47,061 bases of DNA from TMED-70 sp036164085 (lineage in GTDB: Bacteria; Chloroflexota; Dehalococcoidia; Lucifugimonadales; Lucifugimonadaceae). Below are positions 24,861-34,233 of the stretch, one piece after another (position 1 is the first letter of the stretch; each line of letters starts with the position of its first letter). The notes below the pieces were generated by a model. That model did no database searches and was not told where the DNA came from. It worked only from the letters and a program-made list of their open reading frames with translations. A program made the position numbers and the translations under genes. The stretch lies in NCBI GenBank assembly GCA_036164085.1, contig JAYZJV010000058.1:1-47061 (forward strand), written 5' to 3'.

Positions 24861-26348
24861 TTATTTTTCAAAAATATATGCTAATTCTATCAATAATCTA
24901 GTTGGTATCCCAGTAGCACCTTTATTATGCCAACCATCACTAGAACTTGTCATAGAATTAGCAGCTATGTCCAAATGAACCCAGGGAGTATCTCCTACAA
25001 AATGATTAATAAAATGAGCAGCAGTAATAGTTCCTGCCAATCTTCCTCCTGTATTCTTTATATCTGCTACAGATGAATTATTCTGTTTTTTCGAAACAGA
25101 GTCTAATGGTAGTTCCCAAACATAATCACCTGAACTTTCTCCTGCATTTATTACTTCTTTCATAAATTTTGGATCATTAGAAAAAGCTGATATGTTTCCT
25201 TTACCTAAACCTATTGAAGCTGCTCCTGTCAAAGTAGCTATATCAATTATAAATTTTGGATCAAAGCCTTTGGCATAAGTGATAGCATCAGCCAAAGTTA
25301 ATCTTCCTTCTGCATCTGTATTTTCTACTTCAATATAAGTCCCATCCATAGATTTAACAACATCGCTGGGTCTTTGAGCCGATCCACTGGGCATATTTTC
25401 TGTTGCTAAGCACAAGACATCAATATTAACCTTTAAGTTTAAATTAGCTATTGCATCTATGGCAGAAATTACAGAAGCTGCACCTCCCATATCTCCTTTC
25501 ATGGAGAACATAGAACCTGAAGGTTTCAATGACAACCCTCCGCTATCAAAAGTTATAGCTTTTCCAATGTACCAAAAAGATTGTTTCTCAGGCAAGGGTT
25601 TATATGATAGATGTATAAGTTTAGGTTCTTCTACCGATCCTTGTGCAACACCTAAAAATGCATTCATTCCTAATTTTTCACATTCATCTTTACCTAAAAT
25701 CTTGCACTTTAATTTTTTATTAGAAAGATTTTGTGCAAATTTTGCAAGTTCAGTAGGTGTAAGAAAATTAGCAGGTTCATTCACTAAATTCCTAGCTGTT
25801 TTTTCAGCATTAGATGTCTCAATAGATTTTTTCATAACATTACTTATTTCTACTTTCGGATTAGAATTAGTTATTTCAAAAAAATTATTAGTACTAGATT
25901 TTTTGTTTTTATATTTATCAAAGCTGTAATTACCTAAAAAAAAGCCTTCCAGAAATCCTTCGATCATAGTCTCTTTTTCATTAAATAATTCAAAAGAATC
26001 CGTAAAAATATTTACTTCTTCTATTTTTGAATTTAAAAAATATCTTCCTAGGTTACCAGCAGATCTTCTAACAGAACTTACATCAGAATCAGCTAAATTT
26101 CCTAAACCAATGCAGAAAATTCTTAAATAACCAAATTCAGGAAATAAACTATTTGGAGTATGTAAAACATTAATTTCGCCATTTGAACCTAGGTCTTCAT
26201 TTTTTAAAGTTTCAGAAAATAATTTATTTGCATTATCGTCCAAAAGATCGACAACAAAATTTTCAACTTTCAAAACAGGAATAATCAAAGTTTTAGATCT
26301 TGTATTTTCATTTATGTTTTTTATATGTTTCGCATTAATTTTTGACAT
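24861..26348 (-). CDS. pepA: Leucyl aminopeptidase (M17 family)
   Basis: 495 aa, standard M17 length. The C-terminal catalytic domain has the metal-binding motifs KAITFDSGGLSLKP, GDMGGAASVISA and the signature NTDAEGRLTLADA. The N-terminal macro-like domain is more diverged. It removes N-terminal residues from peptides in the cytoplasm using two metal ions; some homologues also bind DNA. The ATG at 26348 lacks a Shine-Dalgarno sequence. The 224-base region upstream, shared with a divergent metallo-hydrolase, carries repeated GTTCAAAA boxes. Confidence 0.93.
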   Translation of the reverse strand: MSKINAKHIKNINENTRSKTLIIPVLKVENFVVDLLDDNANKLFSETLKNEDLGSNGEINVLHTPNSLFPEFGYLRIFCIGLGNLADSDVSSVRRSAGNLGRYFLNSKIEEVNIFTDSFELFNEKETMIEGFLEGFFLGNYSFDKYKNKKSSTNNFFEITNSNPKVEISNVMKKSIETSNAEKTARNLVNEPANFLTPTELAKFAQNLSNKKLKCKILGKDECEKLGMNAFLGVAQGSVEEPKLIHLSYKPLPEKQSFWYIGKAITFDSGGLSLKPSGSMFSMKGDMGGAASVISAIDAIANLNLKVNIDVLCLATENMPSGSAQRPSDVVKSMDGTYIEVENTDAEGRLTLADAITYAKGFDPKFIIDIATLTGAASIGLGKGNISAFSNDPKFMKEVINAGESSGDYVWELPLDSVSKKQNNSSVADIKNTGGRLAGTITAAHFINHFVGDTPWVHLDIAANSMTSSSDGWHNKGATGIPTRLLIELAYIFEK

Positions 26349-26438
26349 GGTAATTTTTACTAATATGTTTTTTATTTTTATTATAACCTTTAATTTTTTT
26401 TAATTTTATACCCCAAAAAAAATATATAAAATTATCTT

Positions 26439-26491
26439 TTTTGAACTCATTTTTCGAATTTGTTCAAAACTTTAACTAAAATTGTTCAAAA
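26439..26491. promoter_or_regulatory. GTTCAAAA boxes between pepA and the metallo-hydrolase
   Basis: TTTTGAAC (26439-26446) is the exact inverse of GTTCAAAA at 26462-26469. A second GTTCAAAA lies at 26484-26491, and the two direct copies extend to TTGTTCAAAA with starts 22 bases apart, about two helical turns. That spacing and the divergent promoter setting suggest protein binding sites. The sequence is AT-rich, so chance occurrence is possible. Confidence 0.35.
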
Positions 26492-26572
26492 ATAAGTACT
26501 TTGGTACCTTGTTTATTTGAAGTTTAGATAATAAATTCATAGTTATATTCATAAATTACTGGGGGGTAAAAA

Positions 26573-27412
26573 ATGAAAAACATAAATTCTGTAAAAGTTG
26601 TTAGCGATGGATCGTATTTATTAGACGGAGGTCCCTTTTTTGGCCCAGTTCCAAAAATCTTATGGGAAAAACAAGCTAAGCCCGATAGAAAAAATAGAGT
26701 TAGGTTAGGATTGAATTCATTGTTAATTAAAAGTGGGGAAGAAAACATCTTAGTTAACACAGGGATAGGATCTAAAGAACCTGAAATCAATAGAGAAATA
26801 TATGGACATGCATCTTCAAGGTTAATTAGAAACTTGAAGAACAATGGCGTTTCAGCAAAAGATATTAGTAAGGTTGTTTTGACTCAACTTCATTTTGATC
26901 ATTCAGGAGGTTCTACATCACTTGATCGAGAAGGGAAATTAATTCCCACTTTTCCTAAAGCAAAATATTTAGTTCAAAAGTCAGCTTGGGATGAAGCATT
27001 CGATCAAGATGAAAGGTTGCTACCTGCTTATGGACATCCTGTCGATCATTTAAACATATTGCAAGATAGAGAAATGGTTGAATTTTTAGACGGTGATACT
27101 GAAATAAGTCCTGGTGTATTTTGTGAAATGATAGATGGTTATTCTCAGGGGCATCAAATAATTAAAGTAAATGCAGGTTCAGAAAGAATTGTTTATTTAT
27201 CTGAACTAATTCCTGCACCTTCTCATTTACCACTTGCATATATTACTGCTTACGATCGGTATCCAGATCAAACTCTTGAAATAAAGAGAAGGATTATTGC
27301 TCAATGTGAACAAGAGGGGTGGCTTATGGTATTTGCTCATGGATATAAAGAATACGCAGGATATATTAAAAGAAATAACACTTCTCTAAACTTAGAACCA
27401 ATTTCAATATAG
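26573..27412 (+). CDS. Metallo-beta-lactamase-fold hydrolase (AHL lactonase-like group)
   Basis: 279 aa with an MBL fold: LLIKSGEENILVNTGIG, LTQLHFDHSGG (Gln105, His107, Asp109, His110), GYSQGHQIIKV (His) and a late VFAHGYKEY. The family zinc motif H-x-H-x-D-H has Gln in the first position (codon CAA), a single-base change from His. Other metal ligands look intact. Relatives hydrolyse lactones, thioesters or phosphoesters; the substrate is unknown. The ATG follows a run of six G, a strong ribosome-binding site. It converges with mtaB three bases away. Confidence 0.8.
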   Translation: MKNINSVKVVSDGSYLLDGGPFFGPVPKILWEKQAKPDRKNRVRLGLNSLLIKSGEENILVNTGIGSKEPEINREIYGHASSRLIRNLKNNGVSAKDISKVVLTQLHFDHSGGSTSLDREGKLIPTFPKAKYLVQKSAWDEAFDQDERLLPAYGHPVDHLNILQDREMVEFLDGDTEISPGVFCEMIDGYSQGHQIIKVNAGSERIVYLSELIPAPSHLPLAYITAYDRYPDQTLEIKRRIIAQCEQEGWLMVFAHGYKEYAGYIKRNNTSLNLEPISI

Positions 27413-27415
27413 AGC

Positions 27416-28684
27416 TTAAGATAAACTTCCTATTAGATTGTTATCGTTATCTATAGATTTTATTAATACCTGAGATATTTTTTCAGAAGGTTCAGATTTG
27501 CTGGCTAATTTAAAATAAGAATAGTTTTCTGTATAACCTGAATAAGGAGATTTTTTCTCCCATAGAATATTTTGTTCCGTATTTATTAAAGACCTGAGAT
27601 GATTCTGTCGAAGCTTCAAAGATATATCTCTTATATCTTTTGCTCTATTAGTAATTGTTGAAGAATGAACTTTGTCCTGTAAATAATAAGCAGACGTTCC
27701 TGGTCTTACAGAATATGGAAAAACATGTATGTCAGAAATTTCTAATTTACTTAATAACTTTTTAGTATTTTCATGATCAACTTCTTTTTCACCTGGAAAT
27801 CCAACTATTAAATCAGTAGTTATAGATGATTCAGGTAACTTTTTCCTAATAAAAGATACTACATCAGCAAATTGCTTTGTTGTATATTTTCTTCTCATTT
27901 CTTTTAGAATTTCATCAGATCCACTTTGAAGTGGAATATGGAAATGGGGACAAATTCTGTTCTTAAATTCATCCATATTCCAAATGCTTAACAGATCATC
28001 TTTGAATTCATGAGGTTGAACAGAAGAAAGCCTTAATCTTTGTATATTTGTTTTTTTTAAAATAGCTAATAATAGTTTTTTTAAACTCATATCTTCCAAA
28101 TCATAACCGTAGGTTCCTAGTTGGGTTCCTGTCAAAACTACCTCTAAGCAGCCTCTTTTTTCAAGATATGAAATTCGATTAATAATTTCATTAGGATGTA
28201 TAGATTTTTCTATTCCTCTTACCTTAGGAACAATACAATAACTGCATACTTGATTACAACCTTTCTGAATAGCAACCGATGCCCTAGTTCTTCCTAATAA
28301 AATTTCATCGATTTTGTTGTCCTCGGTTTTTTCTTTGACATCAAACTTTAACTCTTTAGATAGGATATCTATAAAGTTATCTTTCTCTTGATTATTGATA
28401 ATTGAATTTACAATTCCAAGTTTAGATATTTCCTTTTTTTCCCTTTGAGCGTAACACCCGGTAGCAACAATGTGAATTTTAGAGTTTTGCTTTCTAACAC
28501 TTCTTAACTTATTTCTAGCTTTTTTATCAGCTGATTTTGTAACTGTACAAGTATTTAATATGTATATGTCAGATTCATTTATATCTTTTGAAATTTCAAG
28601 ACCTGAAGATAACAATTGATCAGAAATCTTCTGAGAATCTGCAATATTTAATTTACATCCATGAGTTTCTATATAGACATTCAT
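27416..28684 (-). CDS. mtaB: tRNA t6A37 methylthiotransferase MtaB (radical SAM)
   Basis: 422 aa. The N-terminal UPF0004 domain has the three cluster cysteines in HGCKLN, NTCTVT and ATGCYAQ. The radical SAM motif is GCNQVCSYCIVP (C-x3-C-x2-C). A TRAM-like C-terminal segment follows. NTCTVT followed by ADKKARNK points to the MtaB subgroup rather than MiaB or RimO. It adds a methylthio group to t6A at position 37 of ANN-decoding tRNAs. Divergent from fabF across a 105-base region with two inverted repeats. Confidence 0.87.
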   Translation of the reverse strand: MNVYIETHGCKLNIADSQKISDQLLSSGLEISKDINESDIYILNTCTVTKSADKKARNKLRSVRKQNSKIHIVATGCYAQREKKEISKLGIVNSIINNQEKDNFIDILSKELKFDVKEKTEDNKIDEILLGRTRASVAIQKGCNQVCSYCIVPKVRGIEKSIHPNEIINRISYLEKRGCLEVVLTGTQLGTYGYDLEDMSLKKLLLAILKKTNIQRLRLSSVQPHEFKDDLLSIWNMDEFKNRICPHFHIPLQSGSDEILKEMRRKYTTKQFADVVSFIRKKLPESSITTDLIVGFPGEKEVDHENTKKLLSKLEISDIHVFPYSVRPGTSAYYLQDKVHSSTITNRAKDIRDISLKLRQNHLRSLINTEQNILWEKKSPYSGYTENYSYFKLASKSEPSEKISQVLIKSIDNDNNLIGSLS

Positions 28685-28690
28685 AAGATT

Positions 28691-28734
28691 ATTACTATCA
28701 TTAGATTATAGTAATCAAGTATATAACTCTTGAT
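28691..28734. promoter_or_regulatory. Two adjacent inverted repeats in the mtaB/fabF divergent promoter region
   Basis: ATTACTAT (28691-28698) and ATAGTAAT (28708-28715) are exact reverse complements nine bases apart. ATCAAG (28714-28719) and CTTGAT (28729-28734) form a second exact repeat, also with a nine-base spacer, containing TATATAA. The equal spacers and divergent genes suggest operator sites. No U-tract follows, so terminators are unlikely. Confidence 0.4.
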
Positions 28735-28789
28735 ACTCCAAATACTATTTTACTCAATTGTTATTTATCAAATTATAGGGAAAAACAAA

Positions 28790-30034
28790 ATGAAAAAGAA
28801 AATTGTTGTTACTGGGATAGGATTAATAACGCCTTTAGGATTGGATAGAAATTCAAGTTGGAAAGCAATAACTACAGGCAAAAGCGGAATTAAAAAAATC
28901 TCTTCATTTGATACCGAAAATTATCAAACAAAAATAGCTGCAGAAATAACTGACTTCAGTCCTGATGAAATATTGGGGAGAAAATTTGCCAGTAGATTAG
29001 ACAGATTTGCACAATTTGCTTGTATTACTGCTAAAGAAGCCATAAAAGATTCAGGTATTTATATGGATTCCATTGATTTAGAAAGATTTGCCGTACTAAT
29101 AGGTAGCGGTATAGGAGGAATAAAAACACTTAGTGAACAATTTACTGTATTAGGTGAAAAAGGACCCTCTAGAATAAGTCCATTCTTAGTTCCTATGATG
29201 CTCTCAGATATGGCTTCAGGACAAGTTTCAATGATGCTAGGTACAAAAGGTCCAAATTTTTCTACTGTTTCAGCATGTGCTTCTGCTGCTGATTCAATAG
29301 GACAAGGATTGCACATGATTAGGCGAGGAGAAGCTGATATTGTTTTAGCAGGAGGAAGTGAAGCCGCTATTTGTCCTATAGGAATAGCTGGATTCAACTC
29401 AGCTAGAGCATTATCTACGAATAACGATAATCCAGAGAAAGCATCAAGACCCTTTGATGCAGAAAGAGATGGATTTGTCTTGGGAGAAGGGGCAGGCCTA
29501 TTAGTTTTAGAGGAAGAGGAACACGCACAAAAAAGAGGAGCTACAATAATATGTGAGCTTTCTGGATATGGAGCGACTTCAGATGCTCACCATGTTACTC
29601 AACCTCATCCTGAAGGTGAAGGAGCTTCAAAAGCTATGGATTTGGCAATAAAAGATGCAGGAATTGAAAGAGAAAAAGTTGCATATATTAATGCCCATGG
29701 AACATCTACTCAACTAAATGATAAATTTGAGACTATTGCTATAAAAAAATCATTTGAGGATCATGCCAAAAGATTAAAAATCTCATCTACAAAATCTATG
29801 ACTGGGCACCTTTTAGGGGCAGCTGGTGGAATTGAAGCAGCCTTCACTAGTCTAGCCATAAATGAGAAAGTGGTTCCTCCAACTATAAACTTAATAAACC
29901 CTGACCCTGATTGTGATTTAGATTATGTTCCAAACCATGCATTAAAAGGTAATATCCCTGCAGCTATATCTAATTCCTTGGGTTTTGGAGGCCACAATAG
30001 TTCTTTACTTTTTCAGGATTACCCTAACCAATAA
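28790..30034 (+). CDS. fabF: 3-oxoacyl-[acyl-carrier-protein] synthase II
   Basis: 414 aa from the ATG at 28790, preceded by AGGG; an in-frame TTG at 28730 would add 20 residues not found in the family. The catalytic triad is Cys in SACASAAD, His in NAHGTSTQLND and His in KSMTGHLLGAAGG. VTGIGLITPLG opens the protein and GFGGHNSSLLF closes it, both typical. FabF condenses malonyl-ACP with acyl-ACP to elongate fatty acids. acpP and other fab genes are not adjacent. The stop overlaps the recJ start by one base. Confidence 0.95.
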   Translation: MKKKIVVTGIGLITPLGLDRNSSWKAITTGKSGIKKISSFDTENYQTKIAAEITDFSPDEILGRKFASRLDRFAQFACITAKEAIKDSGIYMDSIDLERFAVLIGSGIGGIKTLSEQFTVLGEKGPSRISPFLVPMMLSDMASGQVSMMLGTKGPNFSTVSACASAADSIGQGLHMIRRGEADIVLAGGSEAAICPIGIAGFNSARALSTNNDNPEKASRPFDAERDGFVLGEGAGLLVLEEEEHAQKRGATIICELSGYGATSDAHHVTQPHPEGEGASKAMDLAIKDAGIEREKVAYINAHGTSTQLNDKFETIAIKKSFEDHAKRLKISSTKSMTGHLLGAAGGIEAAFTSLAINEKVVPPTINLINPDPDCDLDYVPNHALKGNIPAAISNSLGFGGHNSSLLFQDYPNQ

Positions 30035-31701
30035 TGAATTTTGAAACTGATAATTATAGAATTAAAATAGATAAAAAAAATTTCAATTTATCAAAATTAT
30101 CCAATTCTGAAATATTAGAAAATTTACTCTCAAACCGCAATCTTACAAAAACAAATACTAAAGAATTTTTGGAAAGCGCAAATATAGAATCGATAAACCC
30201 ATATGAATTCTCCGATATGGAAGATGCAATAAAAATTATTTCAAATTATATATTGCAAAAAAAAACCATAGGTATATATGGAGACTTTGATGCTGATGGA
30301 TTAACAGGAACTGCTATATTAATGGAAACCATTGAATCCCTTGGGGCTATACCAAAACCTTTTATCCCTCATAGAGAAAGAGAAGGTCATGGTATATCCG
30401 AAAAAGGCCTAAACAGCTTAATAGATCTTGGATGTGAACTGATAATTACTGTAGACACAGGCACAAATGCTTACGAAGTAATAGATAAGATAATGAAAAA
30501 TAATGAAGTAAAATTTATTATAACTGATCATCATATTCCTGATAAAAAAAAATTCGATTACCCTATTTTGAACCCTGTTCTAAATAAAGAAATTACAGAA
30601 TATTCTGGTGCTGGAGTAGCTTGGATATTATCAAAAGCTCTATTTGAATATTTTAAAAAACCCATGAAAGAAGGTATTACTTCCTTAGCAACTATAGGAA
30701 CGATTGCTGATGTTGCTCCATTATTAAAAAACAATCGAATTATAGTAAAAAAAGGACTTGATGAAATAAGCCATACTAATAATTTTGCAATAAAAGCGCT
30801 AAACAATATTTCTGGGAAAAAATTCTTTTATGAAAAGCCTGAAGCTGAATATATTTCATTTTCAATGGCACCTAGAATCAATACTCCAGGTAGAATAGAG
30901 GATCCGTATACATCTTTAAAGTTGCTTACTGCTAAAAATGCTAAGGATGCTCATAATCTCTCTCAAAAAATAGAACAAATGAACAATAAAAGAAAATCTC
31001 TATCATTAGAATTATGGGAGAAAATTCAAGAAGATATAGAAGTTCAAAAAAACAAGCCTATAATATTTTTAGATTGTACAAACTATCCACTTGGACTACT
31101 AGGCCCTCTTGCTGGTAGATTAGTTGAGAGTTTATCAAAACCAGTATTTTGCTACGCTAAAAAAGAAAATTTATACAAGTTTTCATCAAGATCAAATGAT
31201 TCATATGACTTATTTAATTCACTTTCAAAATTAGAAAAATATTTCATCAACTTTGGTGGTCACTCTTTAGCAGCAGGGTTTGCTATTAAATCTTCTGATT
31301 ATAAATTTTTCTATGAAGAAATAATTAAAATGAATGACCATGATATTAAAAAATCAAAAAAAAGTTATGAAGTTGACATGGAATTTAATATAGAAAGCCT
31401 GAATTATGATTTGTGGGAAGAGATAAAAATCTTATCTCCTTTTGGTGAAAAAAATCCTGAACCTTTATTCTATACTAGAAATGTTTTAGTTGAAAATATA
31501 AGATCTATTGGGGCTAATAAAAATCATATCTCGGGAAAAATTTCCAACTCTCAAAATAGTTTTGATTTTATAGGGTTCAATATTATCAATAAAGACAATT
31601 TGTCCCAAAAAAATGTAAATTTGTTATTTAAACTCAGGACTGATTTTTGGAATGGAAAAAAACAGAAAAAGATTCAGGTTCTCGAAATTGATAAATATTA
31701 A
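30034..31701 (+). CDS. recJ: Single-stranded-DNA-specific 5'-3' exonuclease RecJ
   Basis: 555 aa, typical RecJ length. Catalytic DHH motifs: YGDFDADGLTGT, TVDTGTN, ITDHHIPDKK, and a later NFGGHSLAAGFAIK (DHHA1 domain). A C-terminal OB-like segment follows. It degrades single-stranded DNA 5' to 3' in repair and recombination. The ATG overlaps the fabF stop (TAATG), so translation is coupled. The 3' end overlaps the convergent lgt by four bases. Confidence 0.93.
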   Translation: MNFETDNYRIKIDKKNFNLSKLSNSEILENLLSNRNLTKTNTKEFLESANIESINPYEFSDMEDAIKIISNYILQKKTIGIYGDFDADGLTGTAILMETIESLGAIPKPFIPHREREGHGISEKGLNSLIDLGCELIITVDTGTNAYEVIDKIMKNNEVKFIITDHHIPDKKKFDYPILNPVLNKEITEYSGAGVAWILSKALFEYFKKPMKEGITSLATIGTIADVAPLLKNNRIIVKKGLDEISHTNNFAIKALNNISGKKFFYEKPEAEYISFSMAPRINTPGRIEDPYTSLKLLTAKNAKDAHNLSQKIEQMNNKRKSLSLELWEKIQEDIEVQKNKPIIFLDCTNYPLGLLGPLAGRLVESLSKPVFCYAKKENLYKFSSRSNDSYDLFNSLSKLEKYFINFGGHSLAAGFAIKSSDYKFFYEEIIKMNDHDIKKSKKSYEVDMEFNIESLNYDLWEEIKILSPFGEKNPEPLFYTRNVLVENIRSIGANKNHISGKISNSQNSFDFIGFNIINKDNLSQKNVNLLFKLRTDFWNGKKQKKIQVLEIDKY

Positions 31702-32531
31702 TTTGAAAATCTAGTTTTCAAAGAAATGAATCCTATAGAAACTATAAAACAAATGATTGCTATAAAGTGAGCTTCTTGTAATCCCCATATATATACTCTA
31801 TCTAATCTTACCCATTGAATTAAAAATCTTCCTAAACTATACCAAGCCAAGTAAATAAAAAATAAACTTCCATTAGGTTTAAACTTATTTCTAAATAAAA
31901 CTAAGATAACAAGACCTATAATATCCCAAATAAATTCATATAAAGCAGCAGGATGTACAGCCGTTGTAGTGTCTGTGTATAGTGGGAAATGCCCATTACT
32001 CCAACCTTCACTATTTTTTATACATTGGATACCTGGTGAAGCCGGATTGGTAAAATACCATCCAAAAAAGAAGTCAGTAGCCCTTGAACAATGTTCACCA
32101 TTAATTATGTCCCCAATTCTACCAATTGCTTGAGCTGCAAGAAGAGCTGGGGCTGCAAAATCCATTAGTCTACCAACTATATCATTATCTAACTGAATAT
32201 ATTTTGCATAAGCAACACCTGCAAACAAACCTCCTAATATACCTCCCCACAGACCAATACCACCTCTCCATATATAAAGAAAATTCATAGGATTATCTAA
32301 ATAGAAATCTAAATGATCTATGATGTGAACTAATCTGGCACCTATAATCCCTCCAATAACACCCCAAGATGCAATATTGTAGATCATTTCATCATCCATA
32401 CCATCTTTTCTTGATTGCTTTATCACTATATATATAGCTGCAATTACACCAATAACAGAAAAAAAACCATGCCAAGACAGTCCTATAAAGTCTGTCTCAA
32501 AAATCATTGGATGAAAAGGTATTTTTATCAT
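31698..32531 (-). CDS. lgt: Prolipoprotein diacylglyceryl transferase
   Basis: 277-aa membrane enzyme with about seven helices. The signature region AIGRIGDIINGEHCS corresponds to the family GRxGNFxNxExxG; GGIGLWGGILGG and VRLDRVYIWGL-like C-terminal segments are also present. HPAALYEFIWD is the conserved HPxxLYE motif. It attaches diacylglycerol to the lipobox cysteine of prelipoproteins such as the TlpA-like protein at 1053-1646. A single-gene unit, divergent from the recombinase gene across 79 A/T-rich bases. Confidence 0.93.
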   Translation of the reverse strand: MIKIPFHPMIFETDFIGLSWHGFFSVIGVIAAIYIVIKQSRKDGMDDEMIYNIASWGVIGGIIGARLVHIIDHLDFYLDNPMNFLYIWRGGIGLWGGILGGLFAGVAYAKYIQLDNDIVGRLMDFAAPALLAAQAIGRIGDIINGEHCSRATDFFFGWYFTNPASPGIQCIKNSEGWSNGHFPLYTDTTTAVHPAALYEFIWDIIGLVILVLFRNKFKPNGSLFFIYLAWYSLGRFLIQWVRLDRVYIWGLQEAHFIAIICFIVSIGFISLKTRFSN

Positions 32532-32610
32532 AATCTATAATATTTAATATAAGTAGATTCCTAACCATTAATATAATAAACAAAAATTTTGCCGAAATAA
32601 AGAAAAAAAT

Positions 32611-33504
32611 ATGAATTTAGACAATCATTTAGAAAAGTTTTACAATTATATTTCTTCTGAAAAGGGCTATAGCCCAAATACATTAGATTCTTATGCTAAT
32701 GATTTAAAGCTTCTTTCAAATTTTTTGGAAAAAAAGAATAAAAAAAATTGGGAAAAAATTTCAACGAATGACATAAATGAATATTTTGAAAGCATAAATA
32801 ATAATGCAAAATCTACTCATAAAAGAAAATATGCTTCAATTAAATCATTTTTTAAATTTTTAGAAAAAGAAAACATTATTACTTCAAATATTCTTGAAAA
32901 AATAAAAGCACCAAAAGTTGGAGCTCCTATTCCTAAACCTCTAACTATTAAGGAAATTGAAAAAATCATTAATTATAAAGATAAAAATGAAGAGGAATTT
33001 ACCAATACTTGTATTTTTATTTTGATGTATGCATCAGGATTAAGGGTATCTGAAGTAATTGACATAAAACTTGGTGAAATTGATTTAGATAAAGGAACAG
33101 TAAAGGTAACTGGAAAAGGAAATAAACAAAGAGTATTACCAATATATAAAAGCGCCTCCCAAAAAATAAAAAATTATATTAATAATGTAAGACCAATCTT
33201 ATCAAAAAGTAAAAGTTATTCTTCTCTTCTTTTTGTAAGAAAAAATTCAAATAACATAACAAGACAATATGTTTGGAAAAAATTAAAACAAAGAATAATT
33301 AAAGTTGGAATAAATAAAAACGTTTCTCCACATATGATCAGGCATAGTTTTGCTACTCATCTATTACAAGGAGGAGCTAGTATTCGACATGTACAAGAAT
33401 TTTTAGGGCATAGTTCGGTTGAATCAACTCAGATTTATACAAAAATCCCTAATGAAAAATTAATTCAAGATTATAATGTTGCGCACCCTAGAGGAAATAA
33501 ATAA
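32611..33504 (+). CDS. Tyrosine recombinase XerC/XerD
   Basis: 297 aa, the size of Xer recombinases. An N-terminal core-binding domain (YNYISSEKGYSPNTLDSY) precedes the catalytic domain, where Arg (ASGLRVSEV), Lys (VTGKGNKQR), His-x2-Arg (HMIRHSFATHL), His (LGHSSVES) and the nucleophile Tyr (TQIYT) are all present. It resolves chromosome dimers at dif. No mobile-element genes or att-like repeats are near, so a housekeeping role is favoured. XerC or XerD cannot be decided here. It is followed after 23 bases by the cytidylate-kinase-like gene. Confidence 0.9.
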   Translation: MNLDNHLEKFYNYISSEKGYSPNTLDSYANDLKLLSNFLEKKNKKNWEKISTNDINEYFESINNNAKSTHKRKYASIKSFFKFLEKENIITSNILEKIKAPKVGAPIPKPLTIKEIEKIINYKDKNEEEFTNTCIFILMYASGLRVSEVIDIKLGEIDLDKGTVKVTGKGNKQRVLPIYKSASQKIKNYINNVRPILSKSKSYSSLLFVRKNSNNITRQYVWKKLKQRIIKVGINKNVSPHMIRHSFATHLLQGGASIRHVQEFLGHSSVESTQIYTKIPNEKLIQDYNVAHPRGNK

Positions 33505-33527
33505 AATGGTAGCATAAGGAGATTATA

Positions 33528-34232
33528 TTGCCAGTAGTAACAATAGAAGGATATTTAGGTTCGGGCTATCAAAAAATTGGAAGATCTGTTGCTGAGAAAT
33601 TAGGGATAGATTTTGTAGATAGATTGATATTATCGAATATAGCCAAAGAAATGAATACACATTTGGGAGATATATTAAATCTTCAAAAAAAACCTGAAGA
33701 AAAATCTTTCACTGAAAGAATCACAGATAATTTACTAAAAGCTCTTGAAAAATCTGCATTATCTGGAGGTGGGTCAGATCCTTTTTTTGGACATGGTATT
33801 GAAAACTTACTATCTTCGCCATACAAAGATTTCCCTCATAAAGAAGATCTAGTAGAAAACTTAGATTTTACTAATGCTATAAAAAAAGTTATAAATGAAA
33901 TAGCAAAAGAAGGTAGTGTCTTGATCCTCGGGCGAGGTGCATCAGGGGTGCTTAGAGATGATAATAAGGCACTAAAAGTAGGAATTTATTGTGATTTTGA
34001 TGTACGTATTGATAAATATGCAAAAAGAGAAGGTATTTCAAATGAAGAAGCTAGAAATAAAATAATAGAATATGACGAGGGAAAGAAAAATTATTACCTT
34101 AATATTTTTCAAAAAGAACCACTTGACCCTTCAATATTTAATATAATTTTCAATTCAGAATTATTACCAGAAGATGAAATTGTTGAAGACATATGTGAAA
34201 ACGCAAAAAAATATTTAATGAAGAGAAAATAA
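33528..34232 (+). CDS. Cytidylate kinase-like family protein
   Basis: 234 aa. It begins VTIEGYLGSGYQKIGRSVAE, where the P-loop is GSGY rather than GSGKS/T, as in the cytidylate-kinase-like family. LILGRGASGVL and a basic lid region (RIDKYAKREGISNEEA) follow. The catalytic activity of this family is not established; it resembles Cmk but lacks the P-loop lysine. The TTG start has AAGGAGA five bases upstream, a strong pair. It leads a tight rightward series with the small membrane protein and uvrC. Confidence 0.78.
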   Translation: MPVVTIEGYLGSGYQKIGRSVAEKLGIDFVDRLILSNIAKEMNTHLGDILNLQKKPEEKSFTERITDNLLKALEKSALSGGGSDPFFGHGIENLLSSPYKDFPHKEDLVENLDFTNAIKKVINEIAKEGSVLILGRGASGVLRDDNKALKVGIYCDFDVRIDKYAKREGISNEEARNKIIEYDEGKKNYYLNIFQKEPLDPSIFNIIFNSELLPEDEIVEDICENAKKYLMKRK

Positions 34233-34233
34233 A

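Noticed and set aside
32611..33504. Integrase of a mobile element
   Set aside because: No att-like repeats, no phage or transposon genes and a conserved-looking housekeeping neighbourhood; it fits XerC/XerD.
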